From positions 89,061 through 153,060 of the forward strand of contig JAEWCQ010000011.1 of assembly GCA_023390555.1 (NCBI GenBank): a DNA stretch of 64,000 nucleotides. The letters are read 5' to 3'. The notes below the pieces were generated by a model. The model was not told the origin of the DNA, did not search any database, and was given only the letters and a program-made list of their open reading frames with translations. Shown here piece after piece: positions 50,290 to 59,214 of the stretch. Origin of the DNA: Bacillota bacterium. Its GTDB lineage: Bacteria > Bacillota > Clostridia > Lachnospirales > Lachnospiraceae. Position 1 is the first letter of the stretch, and every line of letters begins with the position of its first letter. Both the position numbers and the translations under genes were made by a program.

Positions 50290-52086
50290 ATGTGTTATAA
50301 AAAATTAAAAAAAGCAATTGCCGGTGTTCTGGTACTGACTCTATGCTTGACTACTGGAACAACTGCAGTGGTCCGTGCATCCAATGCTTCATCAGAAGTA
50401 CCGTCAACGGAAGTAACATCTGACGATGGTGGAACGGCTCCGGAAGGAACACCTCCGGATGGAACGGCTCCGGAAGGTACACCACCGGACGGTGCACCTT
50501 CCGGTGGTGGTGCAAATACCATGACTTACGATTATACAGGAGCTCTTTCCGGCGCGTTGACAGCGGACGGGGAAACGATTGTTTCAGACAAGGAATCGGC
50601 AGCGGCCGCGACAGCAGATCAGAATGCGGCTCTTGTACAGAATGCCGGAACGCTGACAATTACCAATGGAACACTTACGAAGTCGGGTGATGATTCTAAC
50701 GGAGATAACTGCAATTTCTATGGAATCAACTCTATTCTGCTTGCAGTAAACAGTGGTTCTACCTCATACATTTCAGGGAGTTCGCTAAGTGCAGACAGTG
50801 AGGGAAGTAACGGTATTTTTTCCACAGATGGTGCAACTGTCTATGCAAATGACAATACGATTACTACAACAGCAGGAAATTCCAGAGGATTGGATGCTAC
50901 CTATGGAGGTACGATTGTTGCAGATAAAATGACCATTTCGACACAAGGCGATCATTCCGGGGCAATTGCAACTGACCGTGGCGGCGGATATATTTCAGTT
51001 GCCAATAGTACCCTTTCCACGGCTGGATCAGGTTCTCCTCTGCTGTATTCCACAGGTGACATTGAGGTTGATAATGTTACGGGAACGGCTACTGGAAGCC
51101 AGATTGCGGGTATGGAAGGACTCAATACCATTCTTATTTATAATTCTTCGCTGACGAGCACTTTAACAAACGCAACAGCCAGCGACCCAATGGCAGATGG
51201 TATTATTATTTATCAGTCCACATCAGGAGATGCTGAATCCACCACCGGTGAGACGGCAACCTTTGAAGCATCTAATTCTACGTTGAAAAGTGCAATTACA
51301 AGCGGTACGATGTTTTATTTTACGAATACCAAAGCAAATGTTGTTTTGAGTGACACAACACTTGATTTTGACAGCAGCAAGGCTGATTTAATAACAGTTC
51401 AGGGAAATGACTCTAATAACTGGGGAACCGCTGGCAGCAATGGAGCAGATGTTACATTTACCGGTCTGGGTGAGACACTCAATGGTAATGTTGAGGTTGA
51501 TACGATAAGCAGTCTGAATCTCTATCTTTTGAATGAAACCACTTATACGGGTGCAATGGAGATTTCAACAAATGAAGTAAATACTGACATATCTGCCGCA
51601 CCAATTACCGTAAACATCGATAGTACATCCAAATGGGTAGTAACCGGAAATTCAACAGTTACGGATCTGAATGCGGAGAGCGGTGCTTCCATTGTTGATG
51701 ATCAGGGAAATACCGTCAGTATTGTAGTCAATGGGGAAACTGTTGTTTCCGGTGATAGTGCTTACACCATCACAGTGACAAATAGTTACACATCCACAGT
51801 GGAGACGGACAGTAATAATGCGCTCAGCACTTTCTATATCGACCGAACCTCATTCGATGCGTATTATGGGCTTGAAACGACCTTCAGTACAAACGGGATC
51901 GCAACGGTGGAAGCAACATCAAATACGGAAGATTCAAGTTCCGGTGAAACAACGTCCCAAGATGAAACAGAGAACAATCATTTCGTATACTACGGTATTT
52001 TGATTGCAGCAGTGGTCTTGGGAGGCATCGGAATTATCACATACAGGCAGCTAAAATCCAAAAAGCATAGTGCTAATAAAAAATAA
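50290..52086 (+). CDS. Secreted beta-helix-like surface protein with C-terminal membrane anchor
   Basis: A 598-residue exported protein. Signal peptide (residues 1-30) is followed by a Pro/Gly/Thr/Glu-rich repeat stalk (47-73, built on G-T-A-P-E-G-T-P-P-D). About 450 residues rich in Ser, Thr, Asn, Gly and Asp follow, with periodic short beta strands as in right-handed beta-helix or adhesin-like proteins. The C-terminus is a TM helix plus K-S-K-K-H positive tail. No LPXTG or catalytic motif is seen. Probable adhesin or glycan-interacting protein. Confidence 0.7.
   Translation: MCYKKLKKAIAGVLVLTLCLTTGTTAVVRASNASSEVPSTEVTSDDGGTAPEGTPPDGTAPEGTPPDGAPSGGGANTMTYDYTGALSGALTADGETIVSDKESAAAATADQNAALVQNAGTLTITNGTLTKSGDDSNGDNCNFYGINSILLAVNSGSTSYISGSSLSADSEGSNGIFSTDGATVYANDNTITTTAGNSRGLDATYGGTIVADKMTISTQGDHSGAIATDRGGGYISVANSTLSTAGSGSPLLYSTGDIEVDNVTGTATGSQIAGMEGLNTILIYNSSLTSTLTNATASDPMADGIIIYQSTSGDAESTTGETATFEASNSTLKSAITSGTMFYFTNTKANVVLSDTTLDFDSSKADLITVQGNDSNNWGTAGSNGADVTFTGLGETLNGNVEVDTISSLNLYLLNETTYTGAMEISTNEVNTDISAAPITVNIDSTSKWVVTGNSTVTDLNAESGASIVDDQGNTVSIVVNGETVVSGDSAYTITVTNSYTSTVETDSNNALSTFYIDRTSFDAYYGLETTFSTNGIATVEATSNTEDSSSGETTSQDETENNHFVYYGILIAAVVLGGIGIITYRQLKSKKHSANKK
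50431..50490 (+). repeat. Two tandem 30-bp coding repeats
   Basis: Both copies begin GGAACGGCTCCGGAAGG and encode G-T-A-P-E-G-T-P-P-D. They differ at a few third positions and could expand or contract the stalk. Confidence 0.85.
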
Positions 52087-52106
52087 GATAATTGATAACA
52101 GGATTG

Positions 52107-52152
52107 GAAGAACTGTCCGAAGCAAAACAAGCTTCGGATGGTTCTTCTTTGT
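52107..52152 (+). terminator. Terminator after the surface protein gene
   Basis: GAAGAAC-TG-TCCGAAGC pairs with GCTTCGGA-TG-GTTCTTC; the tail is T-rich. Confidence 0.82.
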
Positions 52153-52210
52153 TATCGAATGCATGTTATTTTGTGCAGGGGTTGTTATTGGTTGTCCTAT
52201 CTTATTTTTG

Positions 52211-52257
52211 TTGACATCTGAGTTTTCTTTTTCTATAATTAAACCGATGGTTTAATT
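52211..52257 (+). promoter_or_regulatory. Consensus promoter with TetR-type operator
   Basis: TTGACA (52211-52216), 17 nt, TATAAT (52234-52239), both perfect. The palindrome AATTAAACC-GAT-GGTTTAATT (52237-52257) starts inside the -10, so a bound TetR dimer would block initiation. The next gene encodes a TetR protein. Confidence 0.82.
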
Positions 52258-52285
52258 AAAATAAAATAATTCAGAAGGAATTCAT

Positions 52286-52918
52286 ATGGGAAGAAGAATC
52301 AAAGAGGAGCCTGGCGCTCATAGAAGTCATATTGCCAAGGCAGCAGGTGAACTTTTCAAAACCAAAGGAATCAACGCTGCCTCCATGAACGAAATCGCAA
52401 ATAAGGCTGGTTACAGCAAGGCTACTTTATATGTTTATTTTCAAAACAAGGAAGAAATTATTGGGTATCTTGTTCTGGACAGCATGACCAAGCTCAAAGA
52501 ATATCTTGTGCTTGCGCTGGAAGGCGAAAAAGATTTCAAAGGTAAATACTTGGATTTATGTCAGGCCATGGTTTTATATGAGGAAGAATATCCGTTTTAT
52601 TTTTCCCTGGTACTGGATCATATCAATATCGATTTTGAATATTCCAACTGTGAGGAGTCCGAACGAAAGACTTTTCAGGTAGGCGAGGAAATCAATATTC
52701 TTTTAGCGACATTTTTTCGGAATGGCATAGAGCAGGGGGCCTTCCAAACACGGCTTGATGTAAAATCAATCCTATTTACCATTTGGGGAATGATCTCCGG
52801 CTTTATTCAGCTTGCAACGAATAAACAGGAATATATCAGTCAGGAAATGCACAGGACAAAAAAAGAATTTTTAGAACAGGGCTTTTTATTTTTATATGAT
52901 GCAATTAAAAACAGATAA
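52286..52918 (+). CDS. TetR/AcrR family transcriptional regulator
   Basis: A 210-residue repressor. Helix-turn-helix: I-A-K-A-A-G-E-L-F-K-T-K-G-I, M-N-E-I-A-N-K-A-G-Y-S-K-A-T-L-Y-V-Y-F-Q-N-K-E. The ligand domain is helical. The strong palindrome at its own promoter implies autorepression with the FMN-binding protein gene that follows after 49 nt. Confidence 0.9.
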   Translation: MGRRIKEEPGAHRSHIAKAAGELFKTKGINAASMNEIANKAGYSKATLYVYFQNKEEIIGYLVLDSMTKLKEYLVLALEGEKDFKGKYLDLCQAMVLYEEEYPFYFSLVLDHINIDFEYSNCEESERKTFQVGEEINILLATFFRNGIEQGAFQTRLDVKSILFTIWGMISGFIQLATNKQEYISQEMHRTKKEFLEQGFLFLYDAIKNR

Positions 52919-52967
52919 AACATGAACTGTTTTTCCACGATAGAATGATATGGAAACGAGGTATGAA

Positions 52968-53633
52968 ATGGGTATTGTTACAGGATATATAGGTCTCATA
53001 AGTTTCTTCTTACTTGCTGGGAAATTCATTGCGAGAAAGTCAGACAGTCATAAAATAAATCGTTTTTTTGCAATGATCCATAAGCCTGTCAGCTGCATAT
53101 TTTTGCTTACATGTATCATACACTTAATTCTTGTCATTCCGGTTTTAAAAACAAGGGATCTTGTTGTCTCATTATCCGGTTTTCTTGCGTTTACATTTGT
53201 GCTTCTTCTGATCATCTTTTGCCATACGGTAAAAAATGGTGCGAAGAAAATGAAATGGCACCGTATCTTCACATTGGCGCTTCTTGCAGGCATCATTTTT
53301 CATGTCACGGTATATTATATAGATTTCATTCAGTATAAAAATAACATCCAAAATATTCAGATTACAGATGTTGCCATAACGGATGTTCCGGATGGAAGCT
53401 ATATTGGCGATTATGATGCCGGATATATTTACGCGAAAGTACAGGTTACGGTAAGAGATGGATTCATTACAGAGATTACGATCTTGGAACATGAGAACGA
53501 AAGAGGTCAAAAAGCAGAGGCCATTACAGGCACCATCGTAAAGGAACAGAAGATCAATGTGGACGCCATTACAGGCGCAACGAACTCAAGCCTCGTAATC
53601 AAAAAAGCGGTTGAGAATGCGTTGTGTCAATGA
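52968..53633 (+). CDS. Membrane FMN-binding domain protein
   Basis: A 221-residue protein. Four membrane helices in the first 120 residues (with H-K-P-V-S-C and H-L-I-L-V-I-P-type helices carrying His) resemble ferric-reductase-like cytochrome domains. The C-terminal FMN-binding domain ends V-D-A-I-T-G-A-T-N-S-S, the covalent flavinylation motif where Thr takes FMN. Probable extracytoplasmic electron transfer. The ATG at 52968 with GAGGT 6 nt upstream is preferred over 52950. No ApbE flavin transferase lies in the window. Confidence 0.78.
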   Translation: MGIVTGYIGLISFFLLAGKFIARKSDSHKINRFFAMIHKPVSCIFLLTCIIHLILVIPVLKTRDLVVSLSGFLAFTFVLLLIIFCHTVKNGAKKMKWHRIFTLALLAGIIFHVTVYYIDFIQYKNNIQNIQITDVAITDVPDGSYIGDYDAGYIYAKVQVTVRDGFITEITILEHENERGQKAEAITGTIVKEQKINVDAITGATNSSLVIKKAVENALCQ

Positions 53634-53705
53634 TAACCTATAATGGGATCTGCACCGGATTCTATTGTGCATTTTCTTATTAAGGCAAGTTAAGGAGGAC
53701 AATAA

Positions 53706-54245
53706 ATGAGTGCTGCAGAAAAAACAATTGGAAACTCGCCAAATAAACAGGAAGACAATGGCATGTATAGAAAGAATCGGTACATATCTGTGATTTTTAA
53801 GCTGGCAATCGTCACTTGCGGAATGATTGGAATTCTGATGCAGCTTTCGCTATTCAGTGGAACCGCAGTAAATTGGGGAATGTTTCGCTTCTTTACAAAT
53901 TTGAGCAATCTGGCTTGTATCCTATATTTCCTGAGTGCAGCTTTATGGCTGATTTTCAGGAAAGAGGATGACAGCACAAGGTTTTCTCCTATACTTTGGA
54001 TCATTGCACCGCTTGTTTATTTTGTCTATGCCGTTATTGCGGCACAGACAGGGAATGTGATGCAAGGCGGCAGCCGATATCCTTACCCGTTCATTGATAT
54101 AGATCAGTTGGGCATTTTCACCGTAGCTGTGACAGCAATGGCACTTCTGGCAGGCTTTATCGTGTTGGGGTATGTTTTTTATGCAATTGACCACAATTTT
54201 GCCAAAATTTCACAGGTGTGTCATGAGCGGCAAAGGAAGCTATAA
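53706..54245 (+). CDS. Pr6Pr-like integral membrane protein
   Basis: A 179-residue protein with at least four helices. The segments S-G-T-A-V-N-W-G-M-F-R-F-F-T-N-L-S-N-L and Y-P-Y-P-F-I-D-I-D-Q-L-G are typical of the FAR-17a/AIG1-like Pr6Pr family; the family's function is not established in bacteria. GGAGG precedes the ATG. Possibly in the same unit as the TetR and FMN-binding genes, 72 nt downstream. Confidence 0.75.
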   Translation: MSAAEKTIGNSPNKQEDNGMYRKNRYISVIFKLAIVTCGMIGILMQLSLFSGTAVNWGMFRFFTNLSNLACILYFLSAALWLIFRKEDDSTRFSPILWIIAPLVYFVYAVIAAQTGNVMQGGSRYPYPFIDIDQLGIFTVAVTAMALLAGFIVLGYVFYAIDHNFAKISQVCHERQRKL

Positions 54246-54363
54246 AATAATAATCATTATCGAAAAAAAGAAAAATATATAGGAATAAAAGCAATATTTA
54301 GAATGAAAATAATAATTATTATCAATATTGTGGATTGACAGATAAATAGAACTCTGCTATGAT
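54244..54363 (+). promoter_or_regulatory. ahpC promoter with two Fur/PerR-type boxes
   Basis: TTGACA (54335-54340), 17 nt, TATGAT (54358-54363). Two AT palindromes lie just upstream: AAAATAATAATCATTATCG (54244-54262) and ATAATAATTATTAT (within 54306-54323). Both resemble Fur-family boxes. The downstream peroxiredoxin makes PerR the likely regulator. Confidence 0.7.
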
Positions 54364-54479
54364 AACAATAAGTTAGCAATGACTAACCTGAAAAAACAAA
54401 AGAAATGATTAATTGTATTAAGAAATGAAATAATAGAAACATGCAGACAACAATCATCTTATGAGGGAGGAACTATTTT

Positions 54480-55043
54480 ATGTCATTAATTGGAAAAGAA
54501 ATCAATGAATTTGAAGTACAGGCTTTTGCGGGCGGAGAGTTTCAGAAGGTTACAAAGGAAGATATTCTTGGAAAATGGAGTGTATTTTTCTTCTATCCGG
54601 CAGATTTCACCTTTGTGTGCCCGACCGAACTGGAGGATCTGGCCAACAAATATGAAGACTTTAAAAAGGAAAACTGTGAGATTTACAGTGTATCCTGCGA
54701 CAGCCATTTTGTGCATAAAGCATGGCATGACGCATCCAAGACGATCCAGAAAATACAGTATCCGATGTTAGCGGACCCAACCGGAAAGCTTGCGAGAGAT
54801 TTTGAGGTTATGATTGAGGCAGACGGAATGGCAGAACGCGGCAGCTTTATTGTAAATCCGGAAGGAAAAATTGTAGCTTACGAAGTCATTGCCGGAAACG
54901 TGGGAAGAAATGCGGACGAACTGTTCCGCCGTGTACAGGCATCTCAGTTCGTGGCAGAGCATGGAGATGAAGTTTGCCCGGCAAAATGGCAGCCTGGTGC
55001 AGAAACTTTAAAACCGAGTCTGGATCTGGTAGGCTTGATTTAG
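54480..55043 (+). CDS. ahpC: Alkyl hydroperoxide reductase AhpC (2-Cys peroxiredoxin)
   Basis: A 187-residue cytosolic peroxidase reducing H2O2 and organic peroxides. The peroxidatic Cys47 sits in F-T-F-V-C-P-T-E, the resolving Cys166 in E-V-C-P-A-K-W, and the C-terminal L-K-P-S-L-D-L-V-G-L-I is typical. GGGAGG precedes the ATG. The AhpF-like reductase gene follows after a terminator, so the reductase may be expressed at a lower level. Confidence 0.96.
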   Translation: MSLIGKEINEFEVQAFAGGEFQKVTKEDILGKWSVFFFYPADFTFVCPTELEDLANKYEDFKKENCEIYSVSCDSHFVHKAWHDASKTIQKIQYPMLADPTGKLARDFEVMIEADGMAERGSFIVNPEGKIVAYEVIAGNVGRNADELFRRVQASQFVAEHGDEVCPAKWQPGAETLKPSLDLVGLI

Positions 55044-55060
55044 CCGACGGTAACAAAGAT

Positions 55061-55127
55061 AAACGCCGCGGGAAGAAAAGCGATGGTTTCCAAGGGGGAG
55101 ACAGTTTCTTCCCGCAGCGTTTTTTTA
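55061..55127 (+). terminator. Terminator after ahpC
   Basis: AACGCCGCGGGAAGAAA pairs with TTTCTTCCCGCAGCGTT around about 30 nt, then a T-run. Confidence 0.82.
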
Positions 55128-55186
55128 TGGATGGGAAAGCGGGTTGATAAAAGGTCTTTGAGATTATAAAGAGAGGAGCAGAAACT

Positions 55187-56854
55187 ATGCAGGAAATCAA
55201 AAATTTGTATGATGTAATTATCGTCGGAGCAGGACCGGCAGGACTCTCAGCGGCGATTTATATGGCGCGGGCCAGATATAAGGTACTGGTAATGGAAAAG
55301 GAAAAAATCGGAGGACAGATTACGATTACTTCTGAGATTGTAAATTATCCCGGAGTGGAAAAGACCGGCGGAAAGGAACTTACGGATGCTATGAAGGGAC
55401 AGGCGGAGGCATTTGGTGCAGAATTTCAGATGGCTGAAGTGTTAGACATTGAACCGGAGGGAGATGTCAAACTCCTTCATACTACCGCAGGAGAGTACCG
55501 GGCGCTGGGTGTGGTGCTTGCCACCGGAGCCAATCCAAGAAAGCTTGGATTTAAGGGTGAAAAGGAATTTCAGGGCAGGGGCGTTGCATACTGTGCGACC
55601 TGTGACGGAGAATTTTTTACGGGCCTGGAAGTCTTTGTAATCGGCGGCGGATTTGCGGCGGTGGAGGAAGGGATTTTCCTGACAAAATATGCGAAGAAGG
55701 TAACGATGATTGTCCGCGGTGACGATTTTACCTGTGCCAAAACCGTGGCAGACCAGGTCAAAAAGGAACCGAAAGTCGAAGTGAAATTTAATACGGAAAT
55801 CCTGGAGGCAGATGGAGAAAGTATGGTTTCCAGGGCACGTTTCCGAAATAATGCGACCGGAGAAGAATGGACACACGAAGCAGGAGCGGACGGCAGCTTT
55901 GGAATTTTCGTATTTGCTGGCTATGTGCCCAATACACCGTGGCTTGCTGGAAAGGTGGAATGTGATGAGCAGGGCTATCTGATTACGGACGGAAATCAGA
56001 AGACAAACCTGGATGGAGTGTACGGGGCGGGGGATGTTTGCATTAAGAATCTGCGTCAGGTCGTAACTGCAGTTTCGGACGGTGCAGTGGCGGCTACATC
56101 TCTGGAAAAACATGTATCGGCAGTGCATGAGAAACTGCAGCTGCCGGAGCTGCCCCGGAAGGAAGCCGACATGTCCCGCCTGGACGCAAAGGAAGCACCA
56201 AAGGAAAAGAACGGGGAAAATGGCTTTTTATCGGAAGAAATTAAGACCCAGCTCGCGGGACTGTTCCCCAAATTTGCATCGAAGGTCGTGATCCGGGCAG
56301 AGCTGGACGACAGTCCTCTTGCAGGAGAAATGAGCGGTTTCCTTGGTGAACTGGAGGCACTTACAGACAGGGTGATCTGTGAGCGGCGCCAGATCAGTAC
56401 GGAGGAAAGGGCGCAGAGGGAAGAAAACGGTGAACTGTTTCCGGCATTTTCTCTGTACCGTGAGGATGGTACCGGAGGAAACATCTTGTTTCATGGTGTT
56501 CCAGGTGGTCATGAGTTTAACTCCTTTGTGGTAGCACTTTACAATACGGCAGGACCAGGACAGCCAATCGGGGAAGATCTGAAGCAGAAGTTAAAGACGC
56601 TCGAAGGAAGTATTAACGTGAAGGTCATGGTATCTTTGTCCTGCACGATGTGTCCGGAAGTCGTTATGGCTACGCAAAGAGCAGCCTCTCTCTCGGAACA
56701 TGTGACGGCGGAGATGGTTGATCTGATGCATTATCCGGAGCTGAAAAAGAAGTATGAGATCATGAGCGTTCCCTGTATGGTAATCAATGACCGTCAGGTT
56801 TATTTTGGAAAGAAAAATCTGGAGGAAGTGACAGGGCTCCTGGAAAAAGCATAG
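55187..56854 (+). CDS. AhpF-like reductase with reversed domain order (TrxR domain then glutaredoxin-like domain)
   Basis: A 555-residue flavoprotein likely reducing AhpC. Residues 1-310 form a thioredoxin-reductase module: FAD site V-G-A-G-P-A-G-L-S-A-A, redox pair C136-A-T-C139, NAD(P) site V-I-G-G-G-F-A-A-V-E. After a linker, residues 345-555 resemble the two-fold thioredoxin-like N-terminal domain of AhpF, with C486-T-M-C489. In classical AhpF this domain comes first. Contains S-V-P-C-M-V-I-N-D, a thioredoxin-fold cis-Pro region. GAGAGGAG precedes the ATG. Confidence 0.85.
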   Translation: MQEIKNLYDVIIVGAGPAGLSAAIYMARARYKVLVMEKEKIGGQITITSEIVNYPGVEKTGGKELTDAMKGQAEAFGAEFQMAEVLDIEPEGDVKLLHTTAGEYRALGVVLATGANPRKLGFKGEKEFQGRGVAYCATCDGEFFTGLEVFVIGGGFAAVEEGIFLTKYAKKVTMIVRGDDFTCAKTVADQVKKEPKVEVKFNTEILEADGESMVSRARFRNNATGEEWTHEAGADGSFGIFVFAGYVPNTPWLAGKVECDEQGYLITDGNQKTNLDGVYGAGDVCIKNLRQVVTAVSDGAVAATSLEKHVSAVHEKLQLPELPRKEADMSRLDAKEAPKEKNGENGFLSEEIKTQLAGLFPKFASKVVIRAELDDSPLAGEMSGFLGELEALTDRVICERRQISTEERAQREENGELFPAFSLYREDGTGGNILFHGVPGGHEFNSFVVALYNTAGPGQPIGEDLKQKLKTLEGSINVKVMVSLSCTMCPEVVMATQRAASLSEHVTAEMVDLMHYPELKKKYEIMSVPCMVINDRQVYFGKKNLEEVTGLLEKA

Positions 56855-56949
56855 ATAAGAGCAGGAGATAATACCTGATATTATGAGGATCTGCATGAAT
56901 CAGTTTCTTAAAACTGTGGTATAATGTGAAAAAACATGGGCGGTGAAAT

Positions 56950-57543
56950 ATGTGTGGAAGATATTATGTCTCGGAAGAGATGAAATCCGAGCTGGAAAAG
57001 ATTGTTGCAGATCTGGACAAAAAAATCAATGGGATATCATTTCAGGGAGATGTTGTGCCCTCTGCGAATGCATTGATTCTGGCATCGGGTCCTCGTGATC
57101 AGGTAGCTGCAAAAGCATGCAGATGGGGATATCAAACGAATTTCAGCAAACGGTTACTGATAAATGCGAGAGCTGAGACGGTAAACGAAAAGAAGCTGTT
57201 TGCTTCTTCCTTAGAGACTGCAAGATGCGTTATTCCGGCAGCCGGCTTTTATGAATGGGATGCAGCAAAAAATAAATTCTCTTTTATGGATAAGTCAAAG
57301 CCGGTTTTATATATGGCAGGATTGTATCGCAAAGAGGAGGATATGGAGCATTTTGTCATTATCACAACTGCGGCAAACAGCTCCATGGAAAAAATTCACA
57401 ACAGGATGCCGTTAATATTAGACGAAAAGCAGATGAAAGATTGGCTGTATCATAGAATGGCTGCAGAATCTCTGATCAGAATGATACCGCCGGAATTAAA
57501 AAGCAGCATAGATAACGAGCAAATAGGGCTAGAATTTTACTAG
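56950..57543 (+). CDS. SRAP family protein (YedK/HMCES-like)
   Basis: A 197-residue protein that crosslinks to abasic sites in single-stranded DNA. Catalytic Cys2 (M-C-G-R-Y), N-A-R-A-E-T, the G-F-Y-E-W-D glutamate and the I-H-N-R-M-P histidine are all present. Directly upstream of the SOS-box polymerase gene, so both form a DNA-damage pair. The ribosome site (GGGCGGTG) is moderate. Confidence 0.93.
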   Translation: MCGRYYVSEEMKSELEKIVADLDKKINGISFQGDVVPSANALILASGPRDQVAAKACRWGYQTNFSKRLLINARAETVNEKKLFASSLETARCVIPAAGFYEWDAAKNKFSFMDKSKPVLYMAGLYRKEEDMEHFVIITTAANSSMEKIHNRMPLILDEKQMKDWLYHRMAAESLIRMIPPELKSSIDNEQIGLEFY

Positions 57544-57569
57544 CCTTATTTTTTTGCAGAATTTTACAG

Positions 57570-57598
57570 TTTACAATTAGAACATATGTTCATATAAT
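57570..57598 (+). promoter_or_regulatory. SOS promoter of the Y-family polymerase (LexA box in the spacer)
   Basis: TTTACA (57570-57575), 17 nt, TATAAT (57593-57598). The perfect Gram-positive LexA box GAACATATGTTC occupies 57580-57591 between them. Confidence 0.9.
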
Positions 57599-57642
57599 AA
57601 CAATAGCAAACATAAGTTCGAATATGGGAATGAGGTGATGAA

Positions 57643-58908
57643 GTGGAGCGGATTATATTTCATATCGATGTTAATTCTGCATTTTTATCCTGGGAAGCGG
57701 TTTACCGGTTGAGGTACCTTGGAGAGAAAATTGACATTAGAGAATTACCGTCAGCGGTTTGCGGCGATATTAAGGTGCGGCATGGTATCATATTAGCCAA
57801 ATCACTGCCTGCAAAAAAATATCAGATAAAAACAGCGGAGACAATTGGAGAAGCATTGAAAAAATGTCCCAATTTAATGCTTGTGCGGCCACACTATGAT
57901 CTTTATGATACTTCATCAAAAGCCTTTCTTGGAATATTAAAAGAATATTCACCGATGGTCGAACAGTACAGTATTGATGAGGCTTATATGGATATGAGCG
58001 GAACACAGAGCCTGTGGGGGAGCCCTGTCGTAGCTGCAATTATGATAAAAGACCGGATATACCGGGAACTGGGATTTACGGTCAACATTGGGATTTCAAA
58101 TAACAAATTGCTGGCCAAGATGGCTTCTGACTTTGAAAAGCCGGATAAGGTGCATACGTTATTCCCAAATGAGATAAAAAGAAAGATGTGGAGGCTGCCG
58201 GTGGGCGATTTGTTTTTCTGTGGGAGGCAGACAGAGAAGAAGTTGCAGCTGCTTGGTATTCGAACGATCGGTGAGCTCGCCAAGACCGATATCACTTTTC
58301 TGAAACAGCATCTAAAAAAACACGGAGAAATACTATGGTGTTTTGCCAATGGAATTGATGTATCGGTGATAGAAAGCATTGCGCCGGAAAATAAGGGATA
58401 TGGAAATAGTATGACAGTTCCGTTTGATGTCTGTGATACATCGACGGCAAGAATGGTATTGTTGTCACTGTGTGAATCGGTTGGAATGCGGTTACGTAAA
58501 GATGGAAAAAAAGCTTCTGTGATTGCAGTATCGATTAAAAATTTTGCGTTGCAGTTCAGCAGTCATCAAAAAACATTATTTTCTGCCACAAATATTACAA
58601 ATGAATTATTTGAGGCCAGCGGTCAGTTGTTTGATGAATTATGGGATGGTTATACGCCAATCCGACAAATCGGGGTGCATACCAGCCGTGTAATGGAAAT
58701 GGGAGAAGCAAGACAGCTGGATCTATTTTCAATGAATCATTATGAAAAATATGAAAAACTGGATTTGGCCATTGATAAGATTCGAGTTCGGTATGGAGAG
58801 GAGTCTGTGTTTCGAGCATCCTATCTGGGAGCTAAAATCAGACCAATCAACGGCGGAATCAGCAAGGATAAGAAGAAAGCAATTGGAGAGGAAGTGTATT
58901 ATGAATGA
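57643..58908 (+). CDS. Y-family DNA polymerase (DinB/UmuC-like)
   Basis: A 421-residue error-prone translesion polymerase. F-H-I-D-V-N-S-A-F-L-S-W-E holds the first metal Asp; Y-S-I-D-E-A-Y-M-D-M holds the catalytic Asp-Glu. The little-finger domain and a short C-terminal tail follow. It starts with GTG after GAGGTGATGAA. LexA control is evident from the promoter. The stop overlaps the next small gene. Confidence 0.93.
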   Translation: MERIIFHIDVNSAFLSWEAVYRLRYLGEKIDIRELPSAVCGDIKVRHGIILAKSLPAKKYQIKTAETIGEALKKCPNLMLVRPHYDLYDTSSKAFLGILKEYSPMVEQYSIDEAYMDMSGTQSLWGSPVVAAIMIKDRIYRELGFTVNIGISNNKLLAKMASDFEKPDKVHTLFPNEIKRKMWRLPVGDLFFCGRQTEKKLQLLGIRTIGELAKTDITFLKQHLKKHGEILWCFANGIDVSVIESIAPENKGYGNSMTVPFDVCDTSTARMVLLSLCESVGMRLRKDGKKASVIAVSIKNFALQFSSHQKTLFSATNITNELFEASGQLFDELWDGYTPIRQIGVHTSRVMEMGEARQLDLFSMNHYEKYEKLDLAIDKIRVRYGEESVFRASYLGAKIRPINGGISKDKKKAIGEEVYYE

Positions 58909-59159
58909 CGATCAATATTGATGTAAATGCAACGTTTAATCCCGTAGGAGATATCAAGCCTGTGTATGTGCGCCTGGAGGATGAAAATCATGAGCTTCAT
59001 ACTTACAAAATACAGTCCATCAATCAGACGAAAGATGAAAAGTATTCCGGAATCAATGCGAGAGTGTTTTATTGCAGCATTTTAGAATCTGAAATTGCAA
59101 AGGAGATTGTCATACGGTATCATTTCCAATCCCATAAATGGACCTTGATTGGTACTTGA
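58905..59159 (+). CDS. Small polymerase-linked protein (YolD-position)
   Basis: An 84-residue beta-rich protein (P-V-Y-V-R-L-E-D-E-N-H-E-L-H-T-Y-K-I). Its ATG overlaps the polymerase stop by 4 nt, so it is translationally coupled and SOS-regulated. YolD-like proteins occupy this position in many Firmicutes; sequence resemblance to YolD is weak, so the family is left open. Confidence 0.7.
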   Translation: MTINIDVNATFNPVGDIKPVYVRLEDENHELHTYKIQSINQTKDEKYSGINARVFYCSILESEIAKEIVIRYHFQSHKWTLIGT

Positions 59160-59214
59160 ATGCGAAGAAGAAGGCTTATCTTTTTCACGCAATATTCTCG
59201 GGCGTAAAATTCGT

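Noticed and set aside
50431..50490. Tandem 30-bp repeats as a possible CRISPR
   Set aside because: No spacers; both units are coding repeats of a Pro/Gly-rich stalk. No CRISPR array or cas gene was seen in the window.
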